Below are positions 16,704-28,559 of a stretch of 64,000 nucleotides of DNA, in pieces. The notes under the pieces were generated by a model, which made no database searches, was not told the origin of the DNA, and was given only the letters and a program-made list of their open reading frames with translations. The stretch covers positions 1,152,501 to 1,216,500 of the forward strand of contig NZ_CP018194.1 of NCBI RefSeq assembly GCF_001889545.1, written 5' to 3'. This DNA is from Granulibacter bethesdensis. GTDB lineage: Bacteria > Pseudomonadota > Alphaproteobacteria > Acetobacterales > Acetobacteraceae. Position numbers and translations under genes: made by a program. Each line of letters opens with the position of its first letter. Positions within the stretch are counted from its first letter, which is position 1.

Positions 16704-17480
16704 ATGACCGCGACATCAGCCAGTCAGTCGAAATATGCCGGGATCGCGGACCGTTCTCTGGAGGCTGCCGAGGCTCTGCTGAGTCATCGCTTCACCCGCC
16801 GTGATCTGTTGGCTGAGGCGCTGACACATCGCTCCGCCGTCAAAATAATGCATGGCCAAACAGGGCAGAGCTTGCCGCGTGGGGCTGGGTCCAATGAGCG
16901 GCTGGAATTCGTTGGCGACCGGGTCCTGGGACTGGTAGTGGCCGAATGGCTGGTGGAGCGTTTTCCGCTGGAGCAGGAAGGCGAATTGGGGCGCCGTTTG
17001 GCGCATCTGGTATCCCAGCCGGTTCTGGCCGGGATCGCCGAACAATCCGGGCTGCCGCAAATCCTGTCCGTGGCGCCCGGTGAGGCAAAGGCCGGTGTCC
17101 GCAAGCTGGCAACCGTTCTGTCGGATGCGATGGAGGCACTGATCGGTGCGCTCTATCTGGATGCGGGGCTGGACCCTGTGCGGCAGTTTATCCGGCGCAG
17201 CTGGGAACCTGTGATGCAGCGGCAGACAGAGCCGCCGAAAGATGCCAAAACAGCTTTACAGGAATGGGCGCAGGGTCTCGGTCTTCATCTGCCCATCTAT
17301 CGTCTGGCACGTCGCGAGGGACCTCCTCACAGCCCGGTATTCTGGGTAGAAGTTCTGGTGGGCGATCATGTCGGGCAGGGGCAGGCAGGCAGCAAACGCG
17401 CTGCCGAGCAACTGGCGGCGCAGGATCTGCTGGGCAGGATACAAGACAGGACGGCACCGGATCGGGGTCAGAACGGATGA
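16704..17480 (+). CDS. rnc: Ribonuclease III
   Basis: A protein of 258 residues. The RNase III signature N-E-R-L-E-F-V-G-D at 64-72 carries the metal-binding acidic residues. The second acidic patch is D-A-M-E-A-L-I-G-A-L-Y-L-D near 138, and a double-stranded RNA binding domain occupies roughly 185-250 (K-T-A-L-Q-E-W, ending G-S-K-R-A-A-E-Q-L-A-A-Q-D). It processes rRNA precursors and structured mRNAs. The ATG at 16704 follows a GAGG site; an in-frame Met far upstream lies inside lepB and is not used. The stop overlaps the era start in ATGA. Confidence 0.95.
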   Translation: MTATSASQSKYAGIADRSLEAAEALLSHRFTRRDLLAEALTHRSAVKIMHGQTGQSLPRGAGSNERLEFVGDRVLGLVVAEWLVERFPLEQEGELGRRLAHLVSQPVLAGIAEQSGLPQILSVAPGEAKAGVRKLATVLSDAMEALIGALYLDAGLDPVRQFIRRSWEPVMQRQTEPPKDAKTALQEWAQGLGLHLPIYRLARREGPPHSPVFWVEVLVGDHVGQGQAGSKRAAEQLAAQDLLGRIQDRTAPDRGQNG

Positions 17481-18487
17481 GCGGCGGTAAAGAGAACATA
17501 GACGATATGAGCCATCCTGATCCCTCCCGCTCGGAAAGTTCTGAGGGAGCATCTTCGGCAGGTGGAAGCAGGCTGGGCGGTTCCGGCAAGACACGATGCG
17601 GCTATGCTGCCCTGCTGGGTGCGCCGAATGCGGGTAAATCGACCCTGGTCAATGCATTGACCGGTGCCAAGGTGTCGATTGTCTCGCCCAAGGCGCAGAC
17701 CACCCGTTTTCGCGTGCTCGGCATTGCCATGCATCAGACGGCAGCCGGAGAAACCTCACAGATTCTGATGGTGGATACGCCTGGTATTTTCACGCCGCGG
17801 CGTCGTCTGGATCGGGCCATGGTCGCTGCCGCCTGGACCGGGGTTCAGGATGCCGATCTGGGCCTGTTGATGGTCGATGCCCGTGCCGGTCTGACTGAGG
17901 ATGTGCGGGCGATTATCGAGCGTCTGGGTAACCGGCGCATCTGGCTGGTGCTGAACAAGGTCGATCTGGTTCCCGCGCCGAGCCTGCTTCCGCTGGCGCA
18001 GGCGTTGAGCGGTCTGGCCAAATTCGAGGAAACCTTTTTCATCAGCGCGGCCAAGCGGGATGGGCTGGACATGCTGCTGACAGCGCTGGCGCAGGCCATG
18101 CCGCCTGGCCCACATCTATATCCGGATGATGATCTGACCGATCTGCCGGACCGTCTGCTGGCCGCCGAGATCGTGCGTGAGCAGATTTTCCTGCAAACCC
18201 ATGAGGAAATCCCGTATTCCGCCACGGTCGAGACGGAGGCGTTTCAGGAGCGTCCCGACGGTTCCGCCCGGATCGAGGCGACAGTTTATGTGGCGCGGCC
18301 CGGTCATAAGGCAATCCTGATCGGCGCGGGTGGCAGCCGCATCAAGCAGATTGGCGCACGGGCGCGGCAGGAATTGTCATCTCTGCTGGATCGGCCGGTG
18401 CATCTGTTCCTCAATGTGAAGGAACGGGCGGGCTGGGATGAGGAAACCGCCCGGCTGCGGGCCATTGGTCTCGAAGATCCGGGCTGA
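17477..18487 (+). CDS. era: GTPase Era
   Basis: A protein of 336 residues. A serine- and glycine-rich N-terminal tail of about 40 residues precedes the GTPase domain: G1 G-A-P-N-A-G-K-S-T at 48-56, G3 D-T-P-G at 100-103 and G4 N-K-V-D near 161. A C-terminal KH domain follows, with I-L-I-G-A-G-G-S-R-I-K-Q-I-G. Era binds the 3' end of 16S rRNA and is needed for 30S maturation. The start at 17477 overlaps the rnc stop by 4 bp (ATGA), indicating coupled translation. A later Met (M-S-H-P-D-P) would remove part of the unusual tail. Confidence 0.95.
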   Translation: MSGGKENIDDMSHPDPSRSESSEGASSAGGSRLGGSGKTRCGYAALLGAPNAGKSTLVNALTGAKVSIVSPKAQTTRFRVLGIAMHQTAAGETSQILMVDTPGIFTPRRRLDRAMVAAAWTGVQDADLGLLMVDARAGLTEDVRAIIERLGNRRIWLVLNKVDLVPAPSLLPLAQALSGLAKFEETFFISAAKRDGLDMLLTALAQAMPPGPHLYPDDDLTDLPDRLLAAEIVREQIFLQTHEEIPYSATVETEAFQERPDGSARIEATVYVARPGHKAILIGAGGSRIKQIGARARQELSSLLDRPVHLFLNVKERAGWDEETARLRAIGLEDPG

Positions 18488-18544
18488 GTGTCTCTCCGGT
18501 TGCAGACCGGTGACAGAGGGATGGCTTGATGGGGGGATGGCCTG

Positions 18545-19297
18545 ATGGAATGGACGGCGCCCTGTATCGTGCTGAGTGCCCAGCCTTATGGTGAGGCTGA
18601 CTGTCTGGCCGCGGTCTTCTCCGAGGATCAAGGACTTTACCGGGGACTGGTCCGGGGCGGTACATCGCGGCAGCGCGGCGGTATCTGGCAGCCGGGCAAC
18701 CTTGTCATGGCACGTTGGGCGGCAAGACTGGCCGATCAGCTTGGCTCTCTGACGGCGGAGCTGATTCATCCGGCTGCTGCGCTGGCCATGGATGATCCCC
18801 TGAATCTGGCCGTGCTGCGGTCCCTCTGCGCTGTTGCGGAAGGCGCATTGCCGGACCGTGAGGCCCATTCCGCCGCTTTTACACCGTTGCCCGGTCTGCT
18901 GACACGCCTCTCGCTGGGTGGTCGGCAGGTGGTTGAGGATGCCATACGATGGGAAGCGATCTTGCTGCAGGAGCTTGGCTACGGCCTTGATCTTCAGCGT
19001 TGCGCCGTAACGGGGCAGGTGAGCGGTCTGCGTTACGTCTCTCCGCGTACTGGCCGCGCTGTCTCATCAGACGCGGCAGAGCCATGGCTGGACAGGCTTT
19101 TGCCTTTGCCGGGCTTTCTGTTGCATCAGGCGGAAACCGATTGTGATCCGGTCGCCTGGAGGGATGGATTGAGGCTGACCGGGTATTTTTTATCGCGGGA
19201 TGTGTTCGGAACCCGGCATCGGCCTCTTCCCCCGGCGCGCATGTCGCTATACGACCGTATCTCGGCGCTGACGGAAACGGAACGTGAACATGCCTGA
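18545..19297 (+). CDS. recO: DNA repair protein RecO
   Basis: A protein of 250 residues matching RecO: an N-terminal OB fold starting [19 protein letters not shown] and a helical C-terminal part with [11 protein letters not shown]-x-R-C-A-V-T-G. In the RecFOR pathway RecO loads RecA on SSB-coated single strands. Of the four cysteines of zinc-binding RecO proteins only C-A-V-T-G at about 153 is obvious, so the zinc site appears lost. It overlaps the start of parC by 8 to 14 bp, so the two are coupled. Confidence 0.92.
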   Translation: MEWTAPCIVLSAQPYGEADCLAAVFSEDQGLYRGLVRGGTSRQRGGIWQPGNLVMARWAARLADQLGSLTAELIHPAAALAMDDPLNLAVLRSLCAVAEGALPDREAHSAAFTPLPGLLTRLSLGGRQVVEDAIRWEAILLQELGYGLDLQRCAVTGQVSGLRYVSPRTGRAVSSDAAEPWLDRLLPLPGFLLHQAETDCDPVAWRDGLRLTGYFLSRDVFGTRHRPLPPARMSLYDRISALTETEREHA

Positions 19298-21503
19298 CGA
19301 CATGATAGGCCGGGTCGAGGATACCAGGCTGGCGGATGCCTTGTCGGAGCGATATCTGGCTTATGCGCTGTCCACCATTATGGCGCGGTCCCTGCCGGAT
19401 GTCCGTGACGGGCTGAAGCCCGTGCATCGGCGGCTGATTTACGCGATGCATCAGCTCCGGCTTGATCCTGATGCCGGATTCAAGAAATGCGCCCGTATCG
19501 TCGGCGACGTGATCGGTAAATATCATCCTCATGGCGATTCTGCGGCTTATGAGGCGCTGGTGCGTCTGGCCCAGGATTTTGCCTCTCGCTATCCGCTGGT
19601 CGATGGGCAGGGTAATTTCGGCAATATCGATGGCGATGGGGCGGCAGCCTATCGTTATACCGAGGCCAGGCTGACCGAAGTCGCCCGCACGATGCTGGAA
19701 GGCATTGATGACGATGCGGTTGATCTCCGCCCGACCTACAATGCTGAAGAAGTCGAACCGGCCGTGCTGCCGGCCGCTTTTCCCAATCTGCTTGCCAATG
19801 GGGCGGCAGGGATTGCGGTTGGCATGGCAACGTCGATCCCCCCCCATAATGCCGGGCAGGTTTGTGATGCCGCTCTGGCGCTGATCGAGAATCCGCAGGC
19901 TGATACGGCGACGCTGCTGGACCATCTGAAAGGACCGGATTTTCCGACCGGCGGCATTCTGGTGGAAGATCGTGCCTCGATGCTTCAGGCCTACGAGACC
20001 GGGCGGGGTGGCTTCCGTGTCCGGGCACGCTGGCACAAGGAGGATGGTCGTCTCGGCAGTTGGCGTATCATCATCACCGAAATTCCCTATCAGGTGCAGA
20101 AGGCCCGGCTGATCGAGCAGGTGGCGGCGCTGATGGAGGAGAAAAAACTTCCTCTGCTGGCTGATATTCGCGATGAAAGCACCGAAACCGTCCGCATCGT
20201 GCTGGAGCCGAAATCCCGCACCATCTCCCCTGATGTGCTGATGGAGACGATGTTCCGCGCCACCGCGCTGGAAAGCCGTTTCCCGCTGAACATGAACGTG
20301 CTGGATGCCACCCGCACCCCCCGTGTGATGGGGGTGAAGGAGGTTCTGCGGCAATGGCTGGATCATCGGCATGAGGTACTGATCCGCCGCTCCACCCACC
20401 GTCTGGCGGCGATCGACCGGCGTCTGGAAATTCTGGATGGCTTTCTGCTGGTCTACCTCAACCTCGATGAGGTCATTCGCATCGTGCGGGAGGAGGACGA
20501 GCCGAAAGCCGCCTTGATCGCAACCTTCTCCCTGACCGATATGCAGGCGGAAAGCGTGCTGAACATGCGCCTGCGCTCCCTGCGCAAGCTGGAGGAAATG
20601 GAGATCAGGCGTGAACACGCCAAACTCAGCAAGGAACGCAAGGATCTGGATGCGCTGCTGAAGAGTGAACCCCTCCGCTGGAAACGCATTGCCCATGAAG
20701 TGGCAGCGGTCCGGGATCAGTTCGGCAGTGGCAGGCTGGGGGATCGCCGCACGGATATTGCAGGCCCACCCGCCACGGTCGAGGTTGCGGCCGAAGCCTT
20801 TGTGGAGAGGGAGCCGATCACCGTCATCCTGTCCGAAAAAGGCTGGATGCGGGCATTGAAAGGCCATATTGCGGATACCGCCGAGCTTCGTTTCAAGGAG
20901 GGAGATGCCCTCCGCTTCGCTCTGCCTTGCGAGACCACGGACCGGCTCTGTCTGGTGGCCACCAATGGCAAGGCCTACACGCTGAAAGCTGCCGATTTGC
21001 CGCGCGGGCGTGGTGACGGCCAGCCCGTGCGTCTGCTGGCTGGCTTCGGGAATGAGGATGACGTCATTGCCCTGCTGGTTCCGAAGGAGGAGGCGCGCTA
21101 CCTGCTGGTTTCCTCAGCGGGGCGTGGTTTCGTGATCCGTGGCGCCGATCTGCTGGCGGAGAAGCGCACCGGGCGTCAGGCGCTGAACGTCAAGCCGGGT
21201 GAGGAAGCCGCTTTCTGTGTGCCGGCAGAGGGTGATCATGTCGCGGTGATCAGCGAGAGCCGGAAACTGCTGGTTTTCCCGCTGGAACAGGTGCCGGAAA
21301 TGGCCCGTGGGGCTGGCGTGATCCTGAACAAGGGCGGTGCGCCGCGCGACATCATGGTGCTTACGCTGGCTCAAGGGCTGAGCTGGATGTCCGGGGAAAA
21401 ACAGCGGGTGGAGCGCGATCTTTCCTACTGGCTCGGGGCACGGGGACAGTCTGGCAAGGTGCCGCCCAACGGATTCCCGAAATCGGGCCGGTTCAGGAAC
21501 TGA
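19290..21503 (+). CDS. parC: DNA topoisomerase IV subunit A
   Basis: About 737 residues. The N-terminal breakage-reunion domain has H-R-R-L-I-Y-A-M, the [12 protein letters not shown] segment that corresponds to the quinolone-resistance region, and the catalytic tyrosine in R-Y-T-E-A-R-L (about 123). The C-terminal part holds degenerate six-strand propeller repeats such as G-F-V-I-R-G. With ParE, encoded elsewhere, it decatenates daughter chromosomes. A GTG two codons upstream (19284) is an alternative start. The serine in the quinolone region is the sensitive-type residue. It is convergent with bpt, 3 bp apart. Confidence 0.94.
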   Translation: MPDDMIGRVEDTRLADALSERYLAYALSTIMARSLPDVRDGLKPVHRRLIYAMHQLRLDPDAGFKKCARIVGDVIGKYHPHGDSAAYEALVRLAQDFASRYPLVDGQGNFGNIDGDGAAAYRYTEARLTEVARTMLEGIDDDAVDLRPTYNAEEVEPAVLPAAFPNLLANGAAGIAVGMATSIPPHNAGQVCDAALALIENPQADTATLLDHLKGPDFPTGGILVEDRASMLQAYETGRGGFRVRARWHKEDGRLGSWRIIITEIPYQVQKARLIEQVAALMEEKKLPLLADIRDESTETVRIVLEPKSRTISPDVLMETMFRATALESRFPLNMNVLDATRTPRVMGVKEVLRQWLDHRHEVLIRRSTHRLAAIDRRLEILDGFLLVYLNLDEVIRIVREEDEPKAALIATFSLTDMQAESVLNMRLRSLRKLEEMEIRREHAKLSKERKDLDALLKSEPLRWKRIAHEVAAVRDQFGSGRLGDRRTDIAGPPATVEVAAEAFVEREPITVILSEKGWMRALKGHIADTAELRFKEGDALRFALPCETTDRLCLVATNGKAYTLKAADLPRGRGDGQPVRLLAGFGNEDDVIALLVPKEEARYLLVSSAGRGFVIRGADLLAEKRTGRQALNVKPGEEAAFCVPAEGDHVAVISESRKLLVFPLEQVPEMARGAGVILNKGGAPRDIMVLTLAQGLSWMSGEKQRVERDLSYWLGARGQSGKVPPNGFPKSGRFRN

Positions 21504-21506
21504 GTT

Positions 21507-22310
21507 TTATTCCTGACTGGCGGAAAACCCGGTGGCGGACGGTCTGAACAATGGCCGGGTCTGTTCTTCCTGTTCCTCGATATCAGCCTGTGTGAGCGGT
21601 CGCCATGCACCACGGGACAGGATTTCCGCAGGTTGATAGGCTGATTTGTAAGCCATCTTACGGCTGTTTGCGACCCAGTAACCCAGATAGAGATAGGGCA
21701 GCCCTTCCGCTTTCGTATGCGCGACCATGGACAGGATGGCGTAACTGCCCAGCGAGCGATGCGGCAGATCGGGATCGTAGAAGCTGTAGACTGCGGACAG
21801 CCCGTCATTCAGCCGATCGGTCAGACAGGCGCAGAGCAGGACATCATCCTGATCCCTGAATTCCAGAATGCTGGTCTGGATCGGCGTATCCTCGACCATG
21901 GCGCGGTAATCGGTAAAACCCATCGCCGCCATGTCGCCATCCCTGTGGCGGCTTTTCTGGTAACGCTGGAACAGCATGAACTGCTCGTGCGTCGCCTGTG
22001 CGGGAACATCGAACATCTCGACCCCGGCATTGGTGCGGTTGATGCGTCGCCTTGTGCGGGTCAGACGGAAATCATTGACCTCGATCCGGATCGGAACGCA
22101 GGCATTACAGCCCTGACATACCGGGGCATAGGCGATGTTGTGGCTGCGCCGGAATCCTGCACGCGATAGCCGGTTATGCAGATTTTCCGCATCCGGGCCG
22201 GTGATTTCGGTGACGACTTTCCGCTCCATGCGCCCGTCGAGATAGGGGCATGGTGAGGCGCCGGTCGTATAGAAAAACTGCGGCCGATAGAGTGGTTTGC
22301 TGTCATTCAT
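21507..22310 (-). CDS. bpt: Aspartate/glutamate leucyltransferase (N-end rule)
   Basis: A protein of 267 residues of the Ate1/Bpt family, which adds leucine from Leu-tRNA to proteins starting with Asp or Glu and so marks them for ClpS/ClpAP. It has the cysteine-rich N-terminal signature (P-C-P-Y-L-x-G-R, then C-Q-G-C-N-A-C-V-P-I-R), and later Y-Q-K-S-R-H, A-V-Y-S-F-Y-D-P and Y-L-Y-L-G-Y-W-V. The length and motifs favour the bacterial Bpt type over eukaryotic ATE1. Its ATG overlaps the stop of the upstream penicillin-acylase-like gene (ATGA), so the two form a coupled unit. Confidence 0.93.
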   Translation of the reverse strand: MNDSKPLYRPQFFYTTGASPCPYLDGRMERKVVTEITGPDAENLHNRLSRAGFRRSHNIAYAPVCQGCNACVPIRIEVNDFRLTRTRRRINRTNAGVEMFDVPAQATHEQFMLFQRYQKSRHRDGDMAAMGFTDYRAMVEDTPIQTSILEFRDQDDVLLCACLTDRLNDGLSAVYSFYDPDLPHRSLGSYAILSMVAHTKAEGLPYLYLGYWVANSRKMAYKSAYQPAEILSRGAWRPLTQADIEEQEEQTRPLFRPSATGFSASQE

Positions 22311-24661
22311 GGGGCATTGGCCGGGATCAGATGCAGAATGGCTTCTATATGGGATGGCTCCTGCCCAAGCGGGAGGGTCTGCCCATCCCGCCAGAGTGGA
22401 ATGAAGTCCCGTGCATGGGCGCTGAACACGTTTCCCGATTGTCCGGGGGCGGCGATGAAGCGGCTGCGCGTCAAATCGGCCAGATCGTAAACCCCGCGAT
22501 AGGATGCACCATGCATATCCTCGAAATCACCATCCGCCAGAGCATGATCAGCGCTGATGGCATGGGAGGTGCCGGCCCGTCCGACTGTGCTGTCATCACC
22601 GCCGACGGAGGCTGATGCCTGGCCTGCCAGCTTCAACACCGGAATGCGGCTCAACAGGGGGTGGCGGAACATGACGGGATGCGCATTGCCCCATCGCCAT
22701 TCTGCCGGGCGCGGGCCATAAAGTGCCTTTAACTGCTGCACCGTTTCATCAAGTGTCCGGGCAAGCTGTTGGGTGCAGTCTGATCCGTCGCACCAGTGCG
22801 CGCCTGCATCCGATAAAAGCCATGCGCTGAATTCCAGCGGCGGAACAGCAGCATCCGGTACCGGAACGTTGGCTTTTGCCAGCACGGCGTTGCGGAAACG
22901 ATCCATCCAGGCATTGAAAATCAGCGGGGCAGGGCTGGACTCGGCCATGGTGCCATCCCATCCGGTCAGCAATGACAGGGCTGTTTCGGCATCGCCTTCG
23001 GCACGGATAAGCCGCAGGCGGGGCAGCAGCGCCTGCGCGAACAGGCTCCGCTGATCAGTCTGCATTGCGACAAAATCGGCAAGACCGGCTTTTCCCGCTC
23101 CATCCAGCATTTGCCGGATTCGGTTGGCCCGCCATTCTCCCAACCCGTCACGGCCCAGAAAAACCTGATTGCCGGCTGGATCGGAGATTCTCAATCGCTC
23201 ATTCGCATTGACCAGCCGGCCTGAGGAAGGGGTGAGACTGTGTGGCAGAGCATCCCCGCTGATGGTCCCGGCCCAGTCATGCGCGCCATCCGCACCGGGG
23301 ACGGGCCAGCTGCCATCTCCTTCCTTGCGCAGGGGCAGGCGTCCTGTTGTAAAGATTCCGATCGTTTCATGATCGGCAATCAGCAGATTTTGTATCGGGC
23401 TGGAGATCAGGGGGGCAGCGAGCGATGCTTCCTGCACTGTCTGCGCCCTGTTGAGCAGAGCCAATCCGGCAGAGGCGGTATCTCCCCGCAGTAATCCGGT
23501 TGCGGCGAGTGCCATGATCGGTCCTGACCGGCCGACCAGATCGCTGATAACCGGCCCGTGCCGTGTTTCCCGTACAATGAGGGTAACATCGGAGGCACCG
23601 CGCACATGGATGACTTCCTGTCGCGTCTCATAAGCCAGTTTTCCGTCCGGGCTGGCGTAATGTCCGGGATCGAGTTCGGTTTCGATGAACAGATCCTGTG
23701 TATCTGCGACGCTGGTGGTGAAGGTCCAGGCAATCCGGCCATTATGGCCAATGACCAGAAATGGTGTTCCCGGTGCGGTTGCACCGACCAGAACGTGATC
23801 CGGTGTCTCGACCCGGGCCAGATACCACACGCCTGGTAAACCGAAGGATAAATGGGGATCGCCCGCCAGCAACGGTGCTCCGGTCGCGCTGTGGGCGCCG
23901 TCCAGGGCCCATTCGTTGGATGCGGTAGAGGGCAGGGTGAAGCGCGCGCCTTCTGCCGGCAGCATGGCCAGCAGGCGGCGGGCAGACTCTGCAAAGCGGG
24001 GGTTAAAGACCGAGGCATCAACAGGCTTTTCCGTGCTCCCTGCCGCCCAGAGCTCCATGATGCGGTCTCTCGGCAGAATAGCAGTCAACTCTGCACGGGC
24101 CAGCTCTGTCCGGTAATTGCCGGACAGATAGAGCATCATGCTTTTGCCCCAGAGCAGGCTGTCCACCGGAGACCATGGCTCGGGTGCGCCACTCAGCAGG
24201 AACTCGGGACTGAGAAAACGCCCTTTTTCCTGAAACCGGCTGTTAACCCCGTTTGCATAGGCAACCAGTAAAGCCTTTGTGGCAGGCGGCAGACTCTGGA
24301 AGTCTGCCTCGGCGCGATGGCGCAGCCCCAGCGTGCGCATCAGCCTGTCCAGCGGAAGCGTGTCCGTCCCGGCCAGTTCTGAAAGCCTGCCGGAGGCAGC
24401 CCGGCGCATCAGATCCATCTGAAATCCCCGGTCGCGTGCATGCACATAGCCGAGGGCGAAGGCGGCATCCTCATCCGATCCGGCCTTGATCCATGGAATA
24501 CCGTGTGAATCAAACCGGATCAGGGCTTCTTTTCGCAGAAGGCTGCCTCTGGCCGTATGATCCTGTGCAGGCAGGGTCAGCCAGACCACGCCCGTCACAA
24601 GACCGGCGGCCAGCGCGACCGTCACGCCCGAAATGGCCAGAGTGCGGCGTATCATCCGCAT
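22307..24661 (-). CDS. Penicillin acylase family (Ntn-hydrolase) protein
   Basis: A protein of about 784 residues. An N-terminal hydrophobic segment (about 8-30) acts as a signal peptide or anchor. The alpha-subunit region opens with R-D-x-H-G-I-P-W-I-K-A and G-Y-V-H-A-R-D-R-G-F-Q-M-D. The linker ends at T-A-S-N-E-W-A-L-D-G, where Ser248 would become the N-terminal nucleophile of the beta subunit after autocleavage. Family members act in the periplasm on penicillins, acyl-homoserine lactones or other amides; the substrate cannot be told from sequence. Start at 24661 (M-R-M-I-R-R), with GGGA 12 nt upstream; a longer open frame overlaps the divergent hydrolase gene. Confidence 0.88.
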   Translation of the reverse strand: MRMIRRTLAISGVTVALAAGLVTGVVWLTLPAQDHTARGSLLRKEALIRFDSHGIPWIKAGSDEDAAFALGYVHARDRGFQMDLMRRAASGRLSELAGTDTLPLDRLMRTLGLRHRAEADFQSLPPATKALLVAYANGVNSRFQEKGRFLSPEFLLSGAPEPWSPVDSLLWGKSMMLYLSGNYRTELARAELTAILPRDRIMELWAAGSTEKPVDASVFNPRFAESARRLLAMLPAEGARFTLPSTASNEWALDGAHSATGAPLLAGDPHLSFGLPGVWYLARVETPDHVLVGATAPGTPFLVIGHNGRIAWTFTTSVADTQDLFIETELDPGHYASPDGKLAYETRQEVIHVRGASDVTLIVRETRHGPVISDLVGRSGPIMALAATGLLRGDTASAGLALLNRAQTVQEASLAAPLISSPIQNLLIADHETIGIFTTGRLPLRKEGDGSWPVPGADGAHDWAGTISGDALPHSLTPSSGRLVNANERLRISDPAGNQVFLGRDGLGEWRANRIRQMLDGAGKAGLADFVAMQTDQRSLFAQALLPRLRLIRAEGDAETALSLLTGWDGTMAESSPAPLIFNAWMDRFRNAVLAKANVPVPDAAVPPLEFSAWLLSDAGAHWCDGSDCTQQLARTLDETVQQLKALYGPRPAEWRWGNAHPVMFRHPLLSRIPVLKLAGQASASVGGDDSTVGRAGTSHAISADHALADGDFEDMHGASYRGVYDLADLTRSRFIAAPGQSGNVFSAHARDFIPLWRDGQTLPLGQEPSHIEAILHLIPANAP

Positions 24662-24824
24662 CAAAGCTCTGTTCCCGGCGCTGTTTTTGTCCAGACACGC
24701 ACGGAAGCATTTCCCATGGTGCAGCGCCCCTCTTATAAGACGTTCCGCGCAAGGATGGACCGCGCATCGTCTTATGGGCAAGCAATCCCTTTCGGATAAG
24801 GATTCCGTACTGCGTGATTCCTTC

Positions 24825-25670
24825 ATGAACCAGCCGCAAACACGGTTTGTCCGCTATCTGCTGAAAGGTGCCTTTTACCGGCTATCCTATCGTGCGTGGG
24901 GGAAGCCCGATCTGCCACCTCTGATATGTGTGCATGCGCTGACCCGGAATGCGCATGATTTCGATGTGCTTGCCCGCACCATGTCAGATCGTTTCCATGT
25001 CATCTGCCCTGATCTGCCGGGGCGTGGCGCCTCGGACTGGTTGCCGGATGCCTCGTTGTATGAGCCTCAGAATTATGTGACTGCGCTTGCGCATCTGCTG
25101 GGTGTGATAGAACAGCCGGTCTCGTTTCTGGGGACTTCTCTGGGCGGTTTATGCGGGATGCTGCTGGCCAGTTCGCTGGGTCATCCGATTGAAAAACTGG
25201 TGCTGAACGATATCGGGCCCCTTATTCCGGGACGCTCTTTGTCGCGCATCCGGGATTACATGCTGCGCGCACGTCCGGAATTCCCGGATATGTGCGGTCT
25301 GGAGGCCTATTTACGACAGGTACATGCAGGCTTTGGTCCTCTGACCGATCGCCAGTGGGAACGTCTGGCCCGTCACAGTGCCCGGGCTTTGGCGGATGGC
25401 CGTGTCGCCCTGCATTATGATCCGGGCATCGCTCGGCCAATGCGCTCCATGCTGGCGATCGACACGAATCTCTGGCAGGTCTGGGAGAAGATCAGGGTGC
25501 CAGTCATGGTGGTGCGGGGAGAAAGCAGCGATGTGCTGCTGCCGGATACTGTCGAGCGTATGGTGCGCGGCGGTGCCACCAGTCTGGAGGTGCCAGGATG
25601 TGGTCATGCACCCGCCCTGATGGACCGGCCCAGTATTCAGGCGATCAGGCGGTTTTTGCTGGGATCCTGA
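24825..25670 (+). CDS. Alpha/beta hydrolase
   Basis: A protein of about 281 residues with the alpha/beta hydrolase fold: L-I-C-V-H-A-L-T-R-N near 33-42 (oxyanion strand), D-L-P-G-R-G-A-S-D-W at 63-72, the nucleophile elbow G-T-S-L-G-G with Ser105, and a C-terminal P-G-C-G-H-A-P catalytic histidine. No signal peptide, so probably cytoplasmic. The second-residue A in V-H-A-L replaces the usual V-H-G-L glycine of this subfamily, which could alter the oxyanion hole. Start is uncertain: Met at 24774 is also possible and neither has a strong ribosome-binding site. The substrate is unknown. Confidence 0.85.
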   Translation: MNQPQTRFVRYLLKGAFYRLSYRAWGKPDLPPLICVHALTRNAHDFDVLARTMSDRFHVICPDLPGRGASDWLPDASLYEPQNYVTALAHLLGVIEQPVSFLGTSLGGLCGMLLASSLGHPIEKLVLNDIGPLIPGRSLSRIRDYMLRARPEFPDMCGLEAYLRQVHAGFGPLTDRQWERLARHSARALADGRVALHYDPGIARPMRSMLAIDTNLWQVWEKIRVPVMVVRGESSDVLLPDTVERMVRGGATSLEVPGCGHAPALMDRPSIQAIRRFLLGS

Positions 25671-25831
25671 TTAGGAGAGAAAACCCTCCTGCCTGCGCTT
25701 CCGCAGTGCGGTGATCTGCTTTAGAGGGCATCCGTGAATGACACTTGATTTGTGACGTCAGGAGCCAGTGTTTCCGCGTTCATCACGGAATAAGAAAGGC
25801 CGGACCCTGCGGATACGGGAGAGAGAACGCA

Positions 25832-26155
25832 ATGCCTGTCGCTATTTTCGTCAATGCTGCCGGGACTCGTCGGGAGGTGGACGTCCCGAATGGTGTCAAT
25901 CTGGTTGAGGCGGCGATTGATAAGGGCGTGCAGGAACTGGCAGCGATTTGCGGGGGGTATCTGCAATGTGCGACCTGTCATGTGTTCGTGGAAGACCCTT
26001 TTCTGGATCGCCTGCCGCCGCGTTCGGTGGATGAGGATTCCATGCTTGACAGCACAGCTGAGCCACGGCGGGAGAACAGCAGGCTGGCCTGTCAGATCGT
26101 GATGAATGACAGTCTGTCAGGCATTGTCGTGCATATGCCTGACCGGCAGATGTGA
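25832..26155 (+). CDS. [2Fe-2S] ferredoxin (adrenodoxin type)
   Basis: A protein of 107 residues. Iron-sulfur ligands fit C-x5-C-x2-C (C40, C46, C49 in I-C-G-G-Y-L-Q-C-A-T-C-H) plus C87 in R-L-A-C-Q-I-V, the adrenodoxin/FdxB pattern rather than the plant type. It is expected to carry electrons for an oxygenase, P450 or cluster-assembly partner, none of which lies beside it. Position 43 is tyrosine where many relatives have a small residue (C-G-G-x-C/A). ATG at 25832 follows GGGAGAGAG. Convergent with the SMR pump. Confidence 0.92.
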   Translation: MPVAIFVNAAGTRREVDVPNGVNLVEAAIDKGVQELAAICGGYLQCATCHVFVEDPFLDRLPPRSVDEDSMLDSTAEPRRENSRLACQIVMNDSLSGIVVHMPDRQM

Positions 26156-26171
26156 TCAGCCGGCTACGTCT

Positions 26172-26501
26172 TTAATGACCTGAGCCGGACAGCAGATTGA
26201 TGGTCAGCACCCCGGCAATAATCAGCCCGATTCCGGCCAACGCGGCGGCATCAAGCTTCTGGCCCAGAAACACCACGCCGATCAGGGCGATGGCTGCCGT
26301 GCCGATGCCGGACCAGACCGCATAGGCGGTTCCTACCGGCATCGTGCGCAGGGCCTGCGCCAGCATGAAGAAGGCGGCGCCGTAAGCGAGGGCGATCACT
26401 GCAATCCAGCCGGGTTTGCTGAAGCCTTCGGATTGTTTCAGCCCGACTGTGCCAATCACTTCTGACAGAATAGCCAGAAGGAGCCATGCGCCTGCCGGCA
26501 T
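26172..26501 (-). CDS. Small multidrug resistance (SMR) family efflux protein
   Basis: A protein of 109 residues with four hydrophobic helices and the essential membrane glutamate in helix 1 (Glu14, in L-S-E-V-I-G-T). The conserved Y-A-V-W-S-G-I-G-T-A segment lies in helix 3. SMR proteins work as dual-topology dimers exchanging protons for quaternary ammonium drugs, guanidinium or polyamines. Sequence features are closer to the EmrE/Qac branch (K-Q-S-E-G-F after helix 1) than to SugE/Gdx, but this is not decisive. It starts one base after the hemB stop, so it is the last gene of the long minus-strand run. Confidence 0.9.
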   Translation of the reverse strand: MPAGAWLLLAILSEVIGTVGLKQSEGFSKPGWIAVIALAYGAAFFMLAQALRTMPVGTAYAVWSGIGTAAIALIGVVFLGQKLDAAALAGIGLIIAGVLTINLLSGSGH

Positions 26502-26502
26502 G

Positions 26503-28556
<2,054 letters not shown>

Positions 28557-28559
28557 CGT

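Noticed and set aside
18879-20867. A 662-codon open frame on the minus strand
   Set aside because: It lies fully opposite recO and parC, which have clear family motifs. The translation is rich in H, Q, R and D, as expected from a reversed high-GC gene.
24633-24824. Longer N-terminus for the alpha/beta hydrolase
   Set aside because: It would overlap the start of the divergent penicillin-acylase-like gene and has no family similarity.
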